From Melieria omissa (Eukaryota; Arthropoda; Insecta; Diptera; Ulidiidae), in assembly GCA_963971225.1 (NCBI GenBank), contig OZ020269.1:28499783-28563782 (forward strand): 64,000 nucleotides of DNA. Reading direction: 5' to 3'. The notes under the pieces are model-generated. The model was not told the origin of the DNA, made no database searches, and saw only the letters and a list, made by a program, of their open reading frames with translations. How positions within the stretch are numbered: the first letter of the stretch is position 1; every line of letters begins with the position of its first letter. Both the position numbers and the translations under genes were made by a program. This document shows, in pieces, positions 37,101 through 45,049 of the stretch.

Positions 37101-40100
37101 CTGGGAGGCGCCCTCTGGTGGTGAATTTCTGAACTTTGATTAATTTTGTATTTTTTGCACTCTGGATTGTTGACGATCGTTGAATAAATCATTCAAATCG
37201 GTTCAGTAGTTTTCCAGATACGATGTTTCCTCGCTTACTTTACTACATTTACAAGTGTGGAGCCAGTTCCATTGGAAAATGACTCGTTTTGTATGGCAGC
37301 CCCTTTAAGACTTGGATATAGCGGTTAGGTGTGTATAGAAAAAACATTCGGAAGTGAAAAGAAATGGGGGTCAGTCTTACATTTGATACGTCTGGGACCA
37401 ACCTAAGAGCGGCGAGAGCCCGCTTTATAAAAACGACGATTTTGTATAGGAGCCTCATTAGGGGTTGGAGACAGGGGGTAGGTATGTTCGAAAGAAATGT
37501 ATTCAGGAGGAAAAATTAGTGGAGGTCAGTCCAAGATTTTAACCCTCTAAAAGCAACTTCTGAGCAGCTATGGAGTAATTTATGGAGATTTCACTTTTAT
37601 AAAAAAATTTATATTAAAATACAAATATTATGAATGTAGCTTTTATGAACAAAGATTATTTTCATTGTTAATTTAAAGTTTTTTCAAATCCGTTTGTATG
37701 GAAGGTGGTCGAATTTTAGGTCCGATTTCATTAAAATTTTGAACAGTAAGTTCTTTCTTCATACAATAACTGTATACCAAATTTTATTTATGTACGACCA
37801 CTCCTTCTATTTTTGTCCCTGCGCTAAATGAACTCGCAACACTGTGCGCTGTCAGCACGCAGTTTCCTACACAGCGTGACGGCTGTCAAATGTGGACAAT
37901 ATCCAGCACACGCTTACATCATGTCCGTACTTATGTTGCTGTGTGCGGCACATCATAGCGCCGATTATATATCAAATTCTGTCGAACGCGGCCAGCATTG
38001 CAAATTACTAATAAAATGTCCCCACTGTGTACATTTGGCATCCATATTTGTTTTATTAGTCGTATTGTTTGTAATTTCATATCAAATCGTTAAGCGAGTA
38101 AAATGAGAAAGGAGTGCGAGGTGATTCAGCGCAGCTGACAATGCTGACATACGACCGCCGTCTGTGCTTTGTGTGCGAACCAGAAAAGGTTCGGAATCTG
38201 GCGACTCCATGAATCATAGAACTATGGATTCAGATAGTAAATATATAGCGCGAAAATCAATAGAAAGCGGCGGCTGTGCACGCGCTGACACTGTGCGAAT
38301 GTGCCAGAAATGCGCAATTGGCTGTTGTGGCGTTATTTCCATGACTTCAGGCAAGTCACGTCCCTGGCATGAATGTCGAAGAACTCATAAAGCAGAACTT
38401 ACAACGGCAAATGTGCGCGCAAAGTTGGGTATCGAATATCGCACAGGAAGTTCAATAGTCGCCGATGTGTAGATGTGTTAGAGCTGTGTGTAAAGTTTGG
38501 TCAGAAATATGTTGCCTACAACTTATTGCCAGATTATGCTTACTTACTGTCGGAATAGGTCTAACATCTTCGATAGTCTAGCGGGCTTTGGGCACCTAAT
38601 CTCACCTAACCTAAACCATACTTATTGACAGCGTAGTGGCCCTTGTCGCACAATTCGGTCTTCCGTCTTTTATGCAACCAACCTATTGTCAGCGCTCCAT
38701 ACCGGGAACAGTGAGTTCAAATCTCGATTAATATCAAACAAACAAAAATATCAGCAAACAAACTTCATACCGTTGAAAACTTTAGTTAAAATAAAAACAA
38801 ACCCACTGCTTTGAACCGAATTCCGTATGAATACACATGTGTGATAACACAGAACTTACATTCGTAGGTAGGAAGCTCCAAGGAAAGCTTACCTAGGCCA
38901 TAGAGACCCATTGAGATAGCACAAAAATTCGAACGCAGATCCTCATACCCAAACAACCAGCTCAAGCGTCTAATAAAGCTTAATAGACTGTGAATAGTCC
39001 TCTCGGTTGCATCCCCCACATGATCAAAGAAGATGTTATCCCAATAAGTTCTTCTTCTCCTAGAGAGTACAGGATATGTGCATAGAAACAGTTAGAAGGC
39101 AGTCCCAGCCTTATTTCAAGGGCGCCTATCAACCAGTGACCCATCAAAAAGCCAATCATGGTTTTCAACTGATCTCTGTTTGGTGAGAAAAGTTATCTAC
39201 AGCGACAGAGATTAAGAGTTTGTTTAGAGTAGTGTCTCCAGGGTATCTGAATTTGATGCAATTTTTATCCATGTAACTCTCACAGAAATCGTTAGAAGAA
39301 AGTTCCAGTCTTATTATGTGGGCAATGGTTCATCAAAATCATGGTTCTCAGCTGGTCTCTTTTTATTGAGAGAAGTTTCTTAGAGCGATGGATATTTAGA
39401 GTCGTCCGAATTTAGCGACCAATCCGCAACCTGCATTGCCTTCTGTTTAGAGAGAAAAGTTTTGTAGAGCGACAGAGATTTTAATCTACCAAAATTTTAC
39501 ATTAAAAAAAACAACCTCTATTGCTTTCAGCCCCATTGAATTTAGTTTTTTGTAAAAAACTTTTAGAAGTAAAAAAATTCAGGTTAGAAGAGAAGTTTTG
39601 AACGTTGCCACATTTTGATTAAAAAGTTCAGTAATACTGTGTCGAGAGAGCTTGCCTGTCTCTGGACCTAATACTACTTGAAACTGGAGCTATCCAGAAC
39701 TTAGGCCTTATGAAGCCTATCAATCCATTGATGTCCGAAATTGAGGGTTTCTGAGTGTTTACTGCGCATTTGACAAAGAGGCGGGAATGTACAAGCGAAG
39801 TAAACGAGAAGCAAACAGTCCACCATTTCGTCTGTCCGGCCCTGTCAAAAAGGATATGGAAAACGCTGGGCAAACCAACTTTTCAGAATTTCGAGGAGCG
39901 AACTCGCAACTCTCTCTCACTAACCTGTCGAACTGGACTACTTTGAAACTAAATATAAATGCCTGAAGATGGTACCCTCAGGTGAACGGTGCGGAAGAGG
40001 ACGACCACATCTGCTTTGAAAGGATCAAATGTGGCAAAACCTCTCGGCGCTCGGTATTTCCAACTGGCGTCAGAAAGTAGAGAACAAAACCAGTTAGCGC

Positions 40101-43100
40101 GCTTTTTTGGATTCGGCCAAGACCGACAAACTGTTGTAGCGTCAGTTAAGTAAGTAAATATTGATAACTGTGCTGGAAGGATCTGTCAATGCTAAAACTT
40201 CGTTGAGCATCAAATGATTTACGAATTAATAAAATACATTTTGTCGAAAAATAGGTGTTTAGACCACTTTTCAAATTGAATTATTTTCTGAGATCGAAAG
40301 ATATTGGAGGATATACACTTAGGTGCAAAATTGAGTCAATAATATGAAAATTCATAATAATCGCATTTTTGCACCGGTCAATCGCAAAATTCTGATGCAA
40401 TTTTTGGCAAGTCTATTAGATTATACCTTGATTAATCAGGATCCACCATAAAAGATTAAAAATTTGGCACATATATATGCATTTTGTCCAATATTCTAAA
40501 TTAACACATTGACTCAATTTTGCACCCTACATAATTTCTATGAAGTGATATGTTAAGCAACCTGTTTTTTAACTGTTAATGGTTAAAATGTTTTTTGTAA
40601 CCAAAAAAATTTTAACCATTCATTGAATAAATACGATTCGGAAACTTAAAGTGCAATGAACGCGATTTCAGCGAGCATTAAAAAAATTATTATTGAAAAA
40701 GCCATTAATGGGCTTTCAAGTCGAGATATCGCTAAACTTACGCGCGTAAGTCAGTCGTCCGTTTGCCGAATTGTAAAAGGTTTACAATTTAAGAAAAATG
40801 GTGGAAGAAAACCCAAAATTTCGGAGAAGGAGGGCCGCAAAATTAGAAGTTTAATTTTTTCCGGGCACATATCCACCGCAAAGGAGGCTGTGGGGTGCGT
40901 TACTGGGGATGTAAGTGTGCGGAGTGTGCGAAGAATGCTGCATACAGTTGGGTTAAAGGCGATGGTTAAGAAGAAGAAGCCACTTCTATCGGCCAAGAAC
41001 GTAAAACTAAGACGCGAGTTTGCAGAAAGGCACATTTTTTAGACTGATTTTGATTGGAGCCAGGTATTAATGCAGTGTACCTTCGTTACTAACTTTGCGC
41101 TGATTACATTTACAAATAAAGGTTATTTGGTCGGATGAGATGAAGATTAACAGATTCCAAACAGATGGAAGGACCTGGTTCTGGGACAAAGGCGGAAATC
41201 CTTCAACAAACAGTAAAGCATTGAGGCGGCTCAATTATGGTCTGGGGTTGCATTACACCAAATGGCGTTGGACCAATTGTGCTAATTGACGGCATAATGC
41301 GTAAGGAACAATACGTCCACATTTTAGGGACCAATTTGCCAGTGGCAGTGGTACGAAATATTTTTCAGCATGACCATGACGCCAAATATACTGCACGTTT
41401 CGTCCGTGATTGGTTGAAAGAACAGCCATTTGGTGTAATGCAATAGCCCGCCCAAAGCCCAGACCTAAAACCGATCGAAAACCCGTGGGCTTACTTAAAA
41501 AGACAATTAGCAAAGAGTTCTGTCCCAAAAGGGCAAATCGATCTCTGGCTTGCAGTGGAAGAAGAGTGGTACGCCATTCCACCAGAGTTTGTAACCAAAT
41601 TATATAAAAGTATGCCAAACAGAACCCAAGAATTAAGAAAAAATAAAGGATATTGGAAAAAATACTAAAACAAAGTTACAGTTTTCTTATTAAAATCATG
41701 TGGGTGCAAAATTGAGTCAATGTGTTAATTTAGAATATTGGACAAAATGCATATATATGTGCCAAATTTTTAATCTTTTATGATGGATCCTGGTTAATCA
41801 AGGTATAATCTAATAGACTTGCGAAAAATTTCATAAAAATTTTGCGATTGACCGGTACAAAAATGCGATTATTATGAATTTTCATATTATTGACTCAATT
41901 TTGCACCTAAGTGTAATTACATTATCGGATAAAGAAAGAATGCTTCTTAAAATAAAAAAAATCCAGGAACATACTTTCACATACTTTTTAGATATTTTCC
42001 TCTAAGTTTTGCCAATTTTCAGATTTTTAATTTAGAAAAATATTTTAAAGTAAAAGTGCAGTAAAAGCTTCAGCTTTGCAAATTTTGAGAAAACATTGAA
42101 AGCGAAAATGGCCACATCACTTCTTTATCTATATTGAAAGTTTTAGCAACTTCTTCGTAATCATGTATTTTTTAATTTTTTTGCTCAAGAGACTAAAAAA
42201 CAGAAAATATGTGTTAATTTTTTTTATTTAAGTTTCAACTTTGAGCCGCTTTTGCACAGACAATAATGAATTTTTTGCACAGATTTTTTTGGGTTTTCTT
42301 AGTTGGAGTTTTACCTTTCAAATGACACCAAAATCGTTAAATTCTGAGACTAAATTTTTTTAATTTTGTCTATGGAACGAACCACTGTGCGTTCTCTCAA
42401 ACATAAAAATTACTGGTGCAAAATATCCTCCCAAATGAAATCCAGTGTGCGCCACTGATTTGCAGTAATTTCGAGGTGAAACGAGAATCCAAGCCACTTT
42501 TGAGCTTAATTTCTCTCGTCTTTGTTTTGCAGTCAGAACTGGAATAATCTTCTCTCTCTTCAAATTTTATAAATTTTAGAATAGAAAGAACTCTTTATAA
42601 CATATATCTGCCTGCTAAAGTCTTCGATAGTCATCTTCTAGATGTTTCCATTTGAAGCAGATTTCACAAACAGATGAATGCCGAAAAGTTCACAGGGCAT
42701 GAAGATTTGCGTGCATGGATAATTTTCCTTTTAATCTATTTTCTAAACAATGCAATCAAGGGGTTTAAGTGAAAAGACCTACGTGAGTCAATGTGAACGA
42801 ATGTTTCTTTGCTTCCTACAAACACGCCTCCAACTCAAACTCATTTAGAGATTTTAGTGAATACGCAAGGAGGCGGCAACAGCTGCAGGTAGCTGCAGGT
42901 ACTCGACTGTCGACTGCTTTGTGGCTGTGCTGTCTCTCTCAGAACTTATTGATAGTTCTCAGGCGCGCCGACTGATGACCTTTAGGCGCACATGTGCCCT
43001 ACGCACAAGGTGAGTGCTTGCGACGGCGATTACACAATGCGAGTTGTAGAGTTGTATGGGAAATGTTGGCGCGACCGCGTCGACTCGCCTATCGAGCATG

Positions 43101-44044
43101 ACTTCATCAGCCGGCGCGCACATGAATGCAGGCGCATTGATAATGCGACCGGCGGCACTGGCACCGCTGCCGGGCTGCTGCTCGCCGCGTATTGCATTAC
43201 GGCCAACCGGCGCGCACCAGTAGGCAGCCGCCGCTCGGCTCAGCTTTCAGAATTGTTGAGCGCGCAGGAAAAACATTTCAGCGGAAAAAACAATGCCAGA
43301 CTTTTGTTTATAGAAATGTTTTTTACACACACGCACAAACATTTGTGTGCATCTACAAGCAAACTTACGGCGAAGACCCGCCGAATACAACACCGCACAA
43401 CGGCAGTAAACAAGCGAAGAGCGGCCAGTACAGTACGCAATGTTAAGGGGGGAAAAACGGAGAAGTGAAATGTACACTGTGCGCGCGCGCGTTTGATTGA
43501 TGGAGCGTGCACTTTGGTGGGGCTGAGCGCGTCGCGCATAAAAAGTCTGATTCCGCATTTTTATGATGGAATACACTGACGGCAGCAGCCAGCAGCAACC
43601 GAAATCAAGTTGCCAGATAAGATTATAATTGGAGAGATAAGAGGGCGAGAAGACAGTCGGGCTGTCTGGGGCCCGTCGGAGCGAGGGGGAGCGAGCCCAA
43701 GTGGCAGCAGCTGCAACCAGTTAGCGGCAGGAAGCAGAGGAAGCGCAGTTCGGGCGCCCGCTAATGTCTTCTTTGTCAAACTCGCGTGCGCAACAATTTG
43801 TTTTACAACACAATCCAAACAATTAAAAAGCTGTTAGCCAGCCGCTAACCGCCAATTACAACATACAACACAGCGGCTACAGAGTCCCCCCCCCCGTATC
43901 CCCAAAACAGCGCATTGCACTCACCTGTGAGTCGTTAAAGTTAAAGTCGCGCTCAGCGCGTGTACAACTCCAGCAGAGCAGACAGTGGAGCAGCAGCAGC
44001 GTCGCTGCCGATAACGTCAAATCAAACTTTGGCATCAGCTTCAT
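25006..44044 (-). CDS. Dg: Dystroglycan (Dg), whole coding span, 14 exons plus one optional
   Basis: Dystroglycan is a cell-surface receptor that links extracellular matrix (laminin, perlecan) to dystrophin and the actin cytoskeleton in muscle, epithelia and neurons. Spliced from the exons listed below, the product is about 1348 residues (about 1480 with the optional Thr-rich exon), in the range of fly Dg long forms. Order: signal peptide 1-30; N-terminal alpha-DG domain (about 41-215), including a WKLGC-like 'VKLGCGA' segment; acidic stretch; mucin-like Ser/Thr region (about 270-675); two CADG domains, each with an 'FxVPxDTFYDxxD' type motif; SEA-like segment; transmembrane helix about 1220-1242; RRRHKSGK stop-transfer; cytoplasmic PPSY and terminal PPPYVSP WW-binding motifs. 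All exon phases agree and the last six exons sum to 2022 nt, an exact codon multiple. No frame break was found. Identification is from recognised family motifs; exon borders are inferred from splice consensus. Confidence 0.96.
25201..25362 (-). CDS. Dg: Dg coding exon 13: cytoplasmic tail with first PPxY
   Basis: 162 nt of cytoplasmic tail: GDEEERKSFRTKGIPVIFQD, DELDEKPEIGNKSPIILKDE, then PPLLPPSYNTSNMNG. 'GIPVIFQDEL' and 'PIILKDEKPPLLPPSY' are dystroglycan-specific blocks. PPSY is a WW-domain binding site. Donor GTGCGT. Confidence 0.95.
25479..25673 (-). CDS. Dg: Dg coding exon 12: transmembrane helix
   Basis: Codes the membrane-near stalk (QTDVTHREFVPTKTEEPTLK), a hydrophobic helix of about 22 residues (starting YTVILPAVIIVVMIVIGL) with ACC at its inner end, and a basic juxtamembrane patch HRRRHKSGK. 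In vertebrate beta-DG the matching basic patch binds ezrin and serves as a nuclear import signal; that role is inferred here. Donor GTGAGT. Confidence 0.95.
25737..26693 (-). CDS. Dg: Dg coding exon 11: second CADG domain and SEA-like segment
   Basis: 957 nt, the longest strongly conserved exon. Contains AIATTLGDDNTHSIVVREIR, the GPCQKTHVVKPKPAI segment, the second CADG domain (HLLVYKVPSDTFYDPNDN, HWLQFDSKNQEFYGIP) and the SEA-like stretch ending in the Cys pair: NRCPEEEIEAVRSVYLIKDY and PLGICH. In vertebrates these Cys form a disulfide and the nearby Gly-Ser bond is cleaved to give alpha and beta subunits; here the matching spot reads SDGTIVNFYNTTL, Gly-Thr. Confidence 0.96.
26758..26957 (-). 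CDS. Dg: Dg coding exon 10: first CADG domain
   Basis: 200 nt. Continues the CADG fold: PLDDAVSKWQYRLSATDSGN, then VTETLELTVQQHRG and the following EVNIAVKINEKN strand. The 'Y.L.A.D' pattern is typical of cadherin-like repeats. Ends ...LKLMR plus one base before an unusual donor, GTTCGT, which departs from the GTRAGT consensus; the reading frame on both sides supports it. Confidence 0.9.
27023..27408 (-). CDS. Dg: Dg coding exon 9: end of mucin region and first CADG domain
   Basis: Starts in phase 0 with QQHTTPEVMDVYG, passes a Ser/Thr/Pro/Ala stretch, then enters the first cadherin-like CADG domain (SPPLIHSRLQKLAVTSGKSF, FTVPQDTFYDAEDLTNLRLEL, SSWLQFNPETRVISGL). These are hallmark dystroglycan/alpha-sarcoglycan motifs. 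Ends with two bases of a Leu codon before donor GTAAGT. Confidence 0.93.
27472..27531 (-). CDS. Dg: Dg coding exon 8: 20-codon micro-exon
   Basis: Exactly 60 nt between acceptor CTCGTTAG and donor GTAAAT, phase 0 on both sides. Codes DGNETSTVSPPDNQSTNATT, rich in Ser/Thr with two N-x-S/T sites. Fits as a small extension of the mucin region and could be skipped without a frameshift. Confidence 0.78.
28429..28827 (-). CDS. Dg: possible optional Dg exon: polyGln and Thr-rich mucin
   Basis: Open frame of about 133 codons starting with a CAG/CAA polyGln run, then HSSFNAAAMSTALPNS and long Thr runs typical of a mucin segment. Acceptor GTTCAG falls at the start of tandem CAG repeats (several NAGNAG choices); phase-0 donors exist at AAG|GTGAAA (28429) or CAT|GTAAAC (28444). 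It lies between the large mucin exon and the 20-codon exon and is in frame with both. Composition alone could reflect an expanded repeat in an intron, so transcript evidence is needed. Confidence 0.42.
29685..30842 (-). CDS. Dg: Dg coding exon 7: large mucin-like exon
   Basis: 386 codons, phase 0 at both ends (acceptor ACGTAG, donor AAG|GTAAAT). Starts PELTENKLELESANHD. First third is acidic and helical (EEAEEEENDVP, ALEELDREFES), then a Thr/Ala run, an Asp-rich run (DDNDDNDDD..., VDADVDVD) and about 200 residues dominated by Ser, Thr, Pro and Ala. This is the mucin-like region that carries O-mannosyl glycans in dystroglycans. In Drosophila this exon is included only in some isoforms, and a symmetric 0-0 exon like this can be skipped without changing frame. 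Confidence 0.88.
31456..31522 (-). CDS. Dg: Dg coding exon 6: His/Thr linker
   Basis: Small 67-nt exon coding GTVTEVPAVTTHAHRHHHGVAQ. It takes one base to finish a Val codon begun in exon 5 and ends in phase 0 at CAG|GTGAGT. Acceptor has a strong pyrimidine run and a GAGCAG tandem that could shift the start by three bases. Without this exon the join from exon 5 to exon 7 meets a stop within a few codons, so it is needed. Confidence 0.82.
31633..31728 (-). CDS. Dg: Dg coding exon 5: basic then acidic linker
   Basis: Completes an Arg codon, then AQRNRRQIEGSGGDD and a strongly acidic run (FADDDDYEYGDDEEDV). Acceptor AATGCAG, donor GTAAGT. The NRRQ segment resembles the position of the furin-type site after the vertebrate alpha-DG N-terminal domain, but it does not form a full RxxR motif apart from QRNRR, so cleavage is only a possibility. 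96 nt. Confidence 0.85.
31804..31946 (-). CDS. Dg: Dg coding exon 4: end of alpha-DG N-terminal domain
   Basis: Starts in phase 0 with LGCGATYFTISEPITK and ends ...FGWWVIWRKHLKT plus two bases of an Arg codon, then donor GTGTGT. The conserved LGC Cys and the closing 'GWWVIW' strand correspond to the 'VGWHI' strand that ends the vertebrate S6-like subdomain. 143 nt. Confidence 0.9.
32186..32362 (-). CDS. Dg: Dg coding exon 3: alpha-DG N-terminal domain
   Basis: Fifty-nine codons, phase 0 at both ends. Starts EFIVMESITKYDLSEM after acceptor GTTTGCAG and ends ...FSYSLVK before donor GTGGGT. A second possible donor nine bases into the minus-strand 5' side (after SYSL, GTGAAA) would drop two codons. 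I prefer the VK ending because the joined 'VKLGCGA' then lines up with the 'WKLGC' of vertebrate alpha-DG. Rich in basic residues (NRRLGRVSFVVRRK). Confidence 0.85.
32430..32633 (-). CDS. Dg: Dg coding exon 2: alpha-DG N-terminal domain
   Basis: Sixty-eight codons, phase 0 at both ends, between acceptor TTGCAG and donor GTAGGC. Begins VPLLEPRDEPLHTHY and contains SEVILSLVLKNHDWDEL then NKKAKVMEKLSKFF. This matches the vertebrate second N-terminal subdomain pattern of a beta strand, a short helix with K/R..L, and 'SFF/SFS'. The first subdomain of vertebrate alpha-DG (Ig-like) seems reduced or absent here. Confidence 0.9.
32875..33965. repeat. minisatellite in Dg intron 1, about 14 units of 73-85 bp
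   Basis: Unit: ACTTCTGGTCCTTATCAGC, then AAAAACTGAACCAAGTCC, AATTTCAGGTCATCATCA, GTGAAAATTCATAG. Starts recur about every 79 bp from 32881 to 33907. Alternate units share variants (for example TGATCCTTGTCAGC at 33271 and 33831), hinting at a two-unit higher-order period. Sits 240 bp from exon 2. Confidence 0.9.
33968..34740 (-). pseudogene. mariner transposase relic in Dg intron 1
   Basis: Minus strand: AAEDHKEICKVFCSNDISQN-W (helix-turn-helix region), KTIMWSIWLNSKGVVYCEPF, then SHSGIVFQQDNATFHTSLVT (the second catalytic Asp block, 'FxQDNAxxH'), and LRSLQNSLS near the low end. Pattern fits an irritans/mellifera-type mariner. Multiple frameshifts; not functional. No terminal repeats identified. 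Confidence 0.75.
35030..35250 (+). repeat. probable non-LTR 3' end with CCTAA tail
   Basis: Ends in AACTAACCTAACCTAACC. Preceded by retroelement-like text (CTTAGGGGCCCCGTTCTTCT, CGGAGCCGACGCGGTCAGCC). Similar tails end other relics in this window. No readable protein remains. Confidence 0.4.
38786..39390 (-). pseudogene. LINE relics, C-terminal fragments
   Basis: Minus strand shows LKTMIGFLMGHWLIGALEIR followed by LGLPSNCFYAHILYSLG and, lower, GDATERTIHSLLSFIRRLSW. These match in order the fragments of the 12.3/14.3-kb relics (RTMIG..., DKTIRCLLSFARSSNW), so the same family. A second, more decayed piece lies at about 39180-39390. Confidence 0.6.
39700..40155 (+). pseudogene. LINE relic, C-terminus plus 3' tail
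   Basis: Plus strand: KQTVHHFVCPALSKRIWKTL ('EExxxHFxCxCPALSRRR' block), then near 39990-40090 GRPHLLWKDQMWQNLSALGI and SNWRQKVENKTS, a frequent ending of retrotransposon polyproteins. Terminates in CAGTTAAGTAAGTAAAT at about 40139-40155. Confidence 0.6.
40656..41668 (+). pseudogene. Tc1-type transposase, DD34E, broken
   Basis: Starts ATG with a helix-turn-helix half (INGLSSRDIAKLTRVSQSSV, CRIVKG, GGRKPKIS) and a second one, then the first catalytic Asp (IWSDEMKINRF), the second (FQHDHDAKYTARF) and the Glu (SPDLKPIENPW), with 34 residues between the last two. Defects: stop TAG at 41040-41042, one frameshift near 41218, stop TAG at 41444-41446 at the expected Trp before PAQSPDL. A 58-bp stretch 41064-41121 with GT-AG ends breaks the frame and looks like an intron. 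Not active. Confidence 0.9.
41064..41121 (+). other. putative 58-bp intron in Tc1 transposase
   Basis: Removing GTATTAATG...AAATAAAG joins TGGAGCCAG to GTTATTTGG in frame, giving the Tc1-like WSQVIWSDE. The Minos element of Drosophila hydei has an intron of similar size in its transposase. Confidence 0.7.
41916..43900. other. rest of Dg intron 1 near exon 1
   Basis: 41916-42780 AT-rich; at 42430-42458 a solo hAT-like end (CAGTGTGCGCCACTG). 42850-43900 is G+C-rich with a CA-rich stretch and a C run near 43886. Overlapping open frames up to 158 codons (42992-43468, +) have no recognisable domain and lie next to the Dg 5' end, so an untranslated or regulatory block is more likely. Confidence 0.35.
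43925..44044 (-). CDS. Dg: Dg coding exon 1: signal peptide
   Basis: Forty codons from ATG, beginning MKLMPKF, with a hydrophobic core rich in Leu/Cys and a likely cleavage site after ...CTRA, leaving mature ERDFNFNDSQ. The exon ends in CAG followed by donor GTGAGT at 43924, phase 0. It is followed by an 11.3-kb intron. Several in-frame Met codons exist; the first is chosen because of its context and because no earlier ATG lies in frame before the upstream acceptor. Confidence 0.9.
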
Positions 44045-44295
44045 GGTGTGTTGGCGTCTTGTGTCTCTCTGTGTGTATGTGTACGCCGGACCTGCGCGTG
44101 TGTGTGTGTTCTGCGTGTAGATTTGACGTCGCTGCCGTTGTGGCAACGAAAACAATTAAATAGTTATTTGTGTTTGTCGAAGAAGAAATTAGGAAATCGA
44201 AAACAGGCAGGAGATATGTAGCGCGGCTTCCTCCAGCAAATGGTGGCGTCAAGTGCGTTTTCGTTTGTGGTCGGGTTGGCGTTGGCTCACTTCAT
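44045..44295 (-). other. Dg: probable 5' UTR part of the Dg start-codon exon
   Basis: Just upstream (higher coordinates) of the Dg ATG the minus strand reads without any ATG back to a good splice acceptor (TTTGTCTTGCAG) whose AG is at 44297-44296. The exon would therefore start at 44295. Its first nine bases read ATG AAG TGA, a two-codon upstream ORF. The Dg start context is CAACACCATGA, close to the fly consensus. The non-coding exon that would splice to this acceptor was not located; it may lie far upstream, since fly Dg genes use distant 5' exons. Confidence 0.45.
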
Positions 44296-45049
44296 CTGCA
44301 AGACAAATGGGAAAATAAGCAAAATATCCAAATTAATGCGCGCACAGACACTCATAATCAGTGTGCATACATGTTTACATTGTCACACACACACACACAC
44401 TCGCATACATATAACACAAACATATATCTGCACAAGTGTACGCGAGACCAAATTGAAAAATCAATTCTTTAAATAATGGCAAAATAACAGAAACGCGAGC
44501 AAATATTTGCACTGAAACTTTTGCCATGATTGGTTGGCTACACAGACATAAATATTTGACTGACTCCTCCCGCTCACTTCGTCGCCCACAACTCAAACAT
44601 GAGGTTTGTACTTTTGCTTAGCACATTTGGCCATTTGACTTGACGTTTCATAATTGAAATGTTCGAATTCGGATTTCAGCCAGAATTGGGCCAGTAAGTG
44701 TTTGCGATCGTCTATGGGTTTCTAAATAAAAAACTATGTACGCGTTGAATTCACGCAGAGGGTATCAAATGATCAAAATGCATGGACTGAAAACAGAAAC
44801 AGTCTCACGAGTGACGATATGGTCTGGTGTGGTATTGCGTCTAAAACTGACGACCAACTGTGGATCAGTCTTGGTAATAGAAACACGGTGTTTCAGAGGT
44901 CTTTGGCCATAAATCGGGGAAATACTATCTCTTGGTATTAGTAGAGGAGAAAAAGTGCAATCATAATGTTCGATAGTCAAGCTGAAAAAACCAACTGAAT
45001 TCGACATTTGTTAAAAAAGGTATGGAACACTGCCAATATTCGTCAGGAT

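Larger units (their letters stand above)
40316..41913 (+). mobile_element. Tc1-type transposon, 1598 bp, in Dg intron 1
   Basis: Flanked by TA on both sides (40314-40315, 41914-41915). Ends are long inverted repeats of about 217 bp starting CACTTAGGTGCAAAATTGAG. Each arm also carries the GTGCAAAATTGAGTCAAT motif at its inner end in opposite orientation, so the element has four copies. Between the arms is a broken Tc1 transposase. Length and TA target fit Tc1 elements; very long arms resemble Minos and other IR/DR types. Confidence 0.93.
32634..43924 (-). other. Dg: Dg intron 1 (11.3 kb), rich in mobile DNA
   Basis: Lies between the signal-peptide exon and exon 2. It holds a 79-bp minisatellite, a mariner relic, LINE relics, a Tc1-type element and G+C-richer blocks at about 35870-36420, 37800-38500 and 42990-43900. 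Open frames of 92-158 codons in these blocks show no family signature. The GC blocks could be enhancers or alternative promoters, as large first introns of fly genes often hold them; this is inference only. Confidence 0.7.

Noticed and set aside
42992..43468. 158-codon open frame as a gene inside Dg intron 1
   Set aside because: G+C-rich DNA with open frames on both strands and no recognisable motif.
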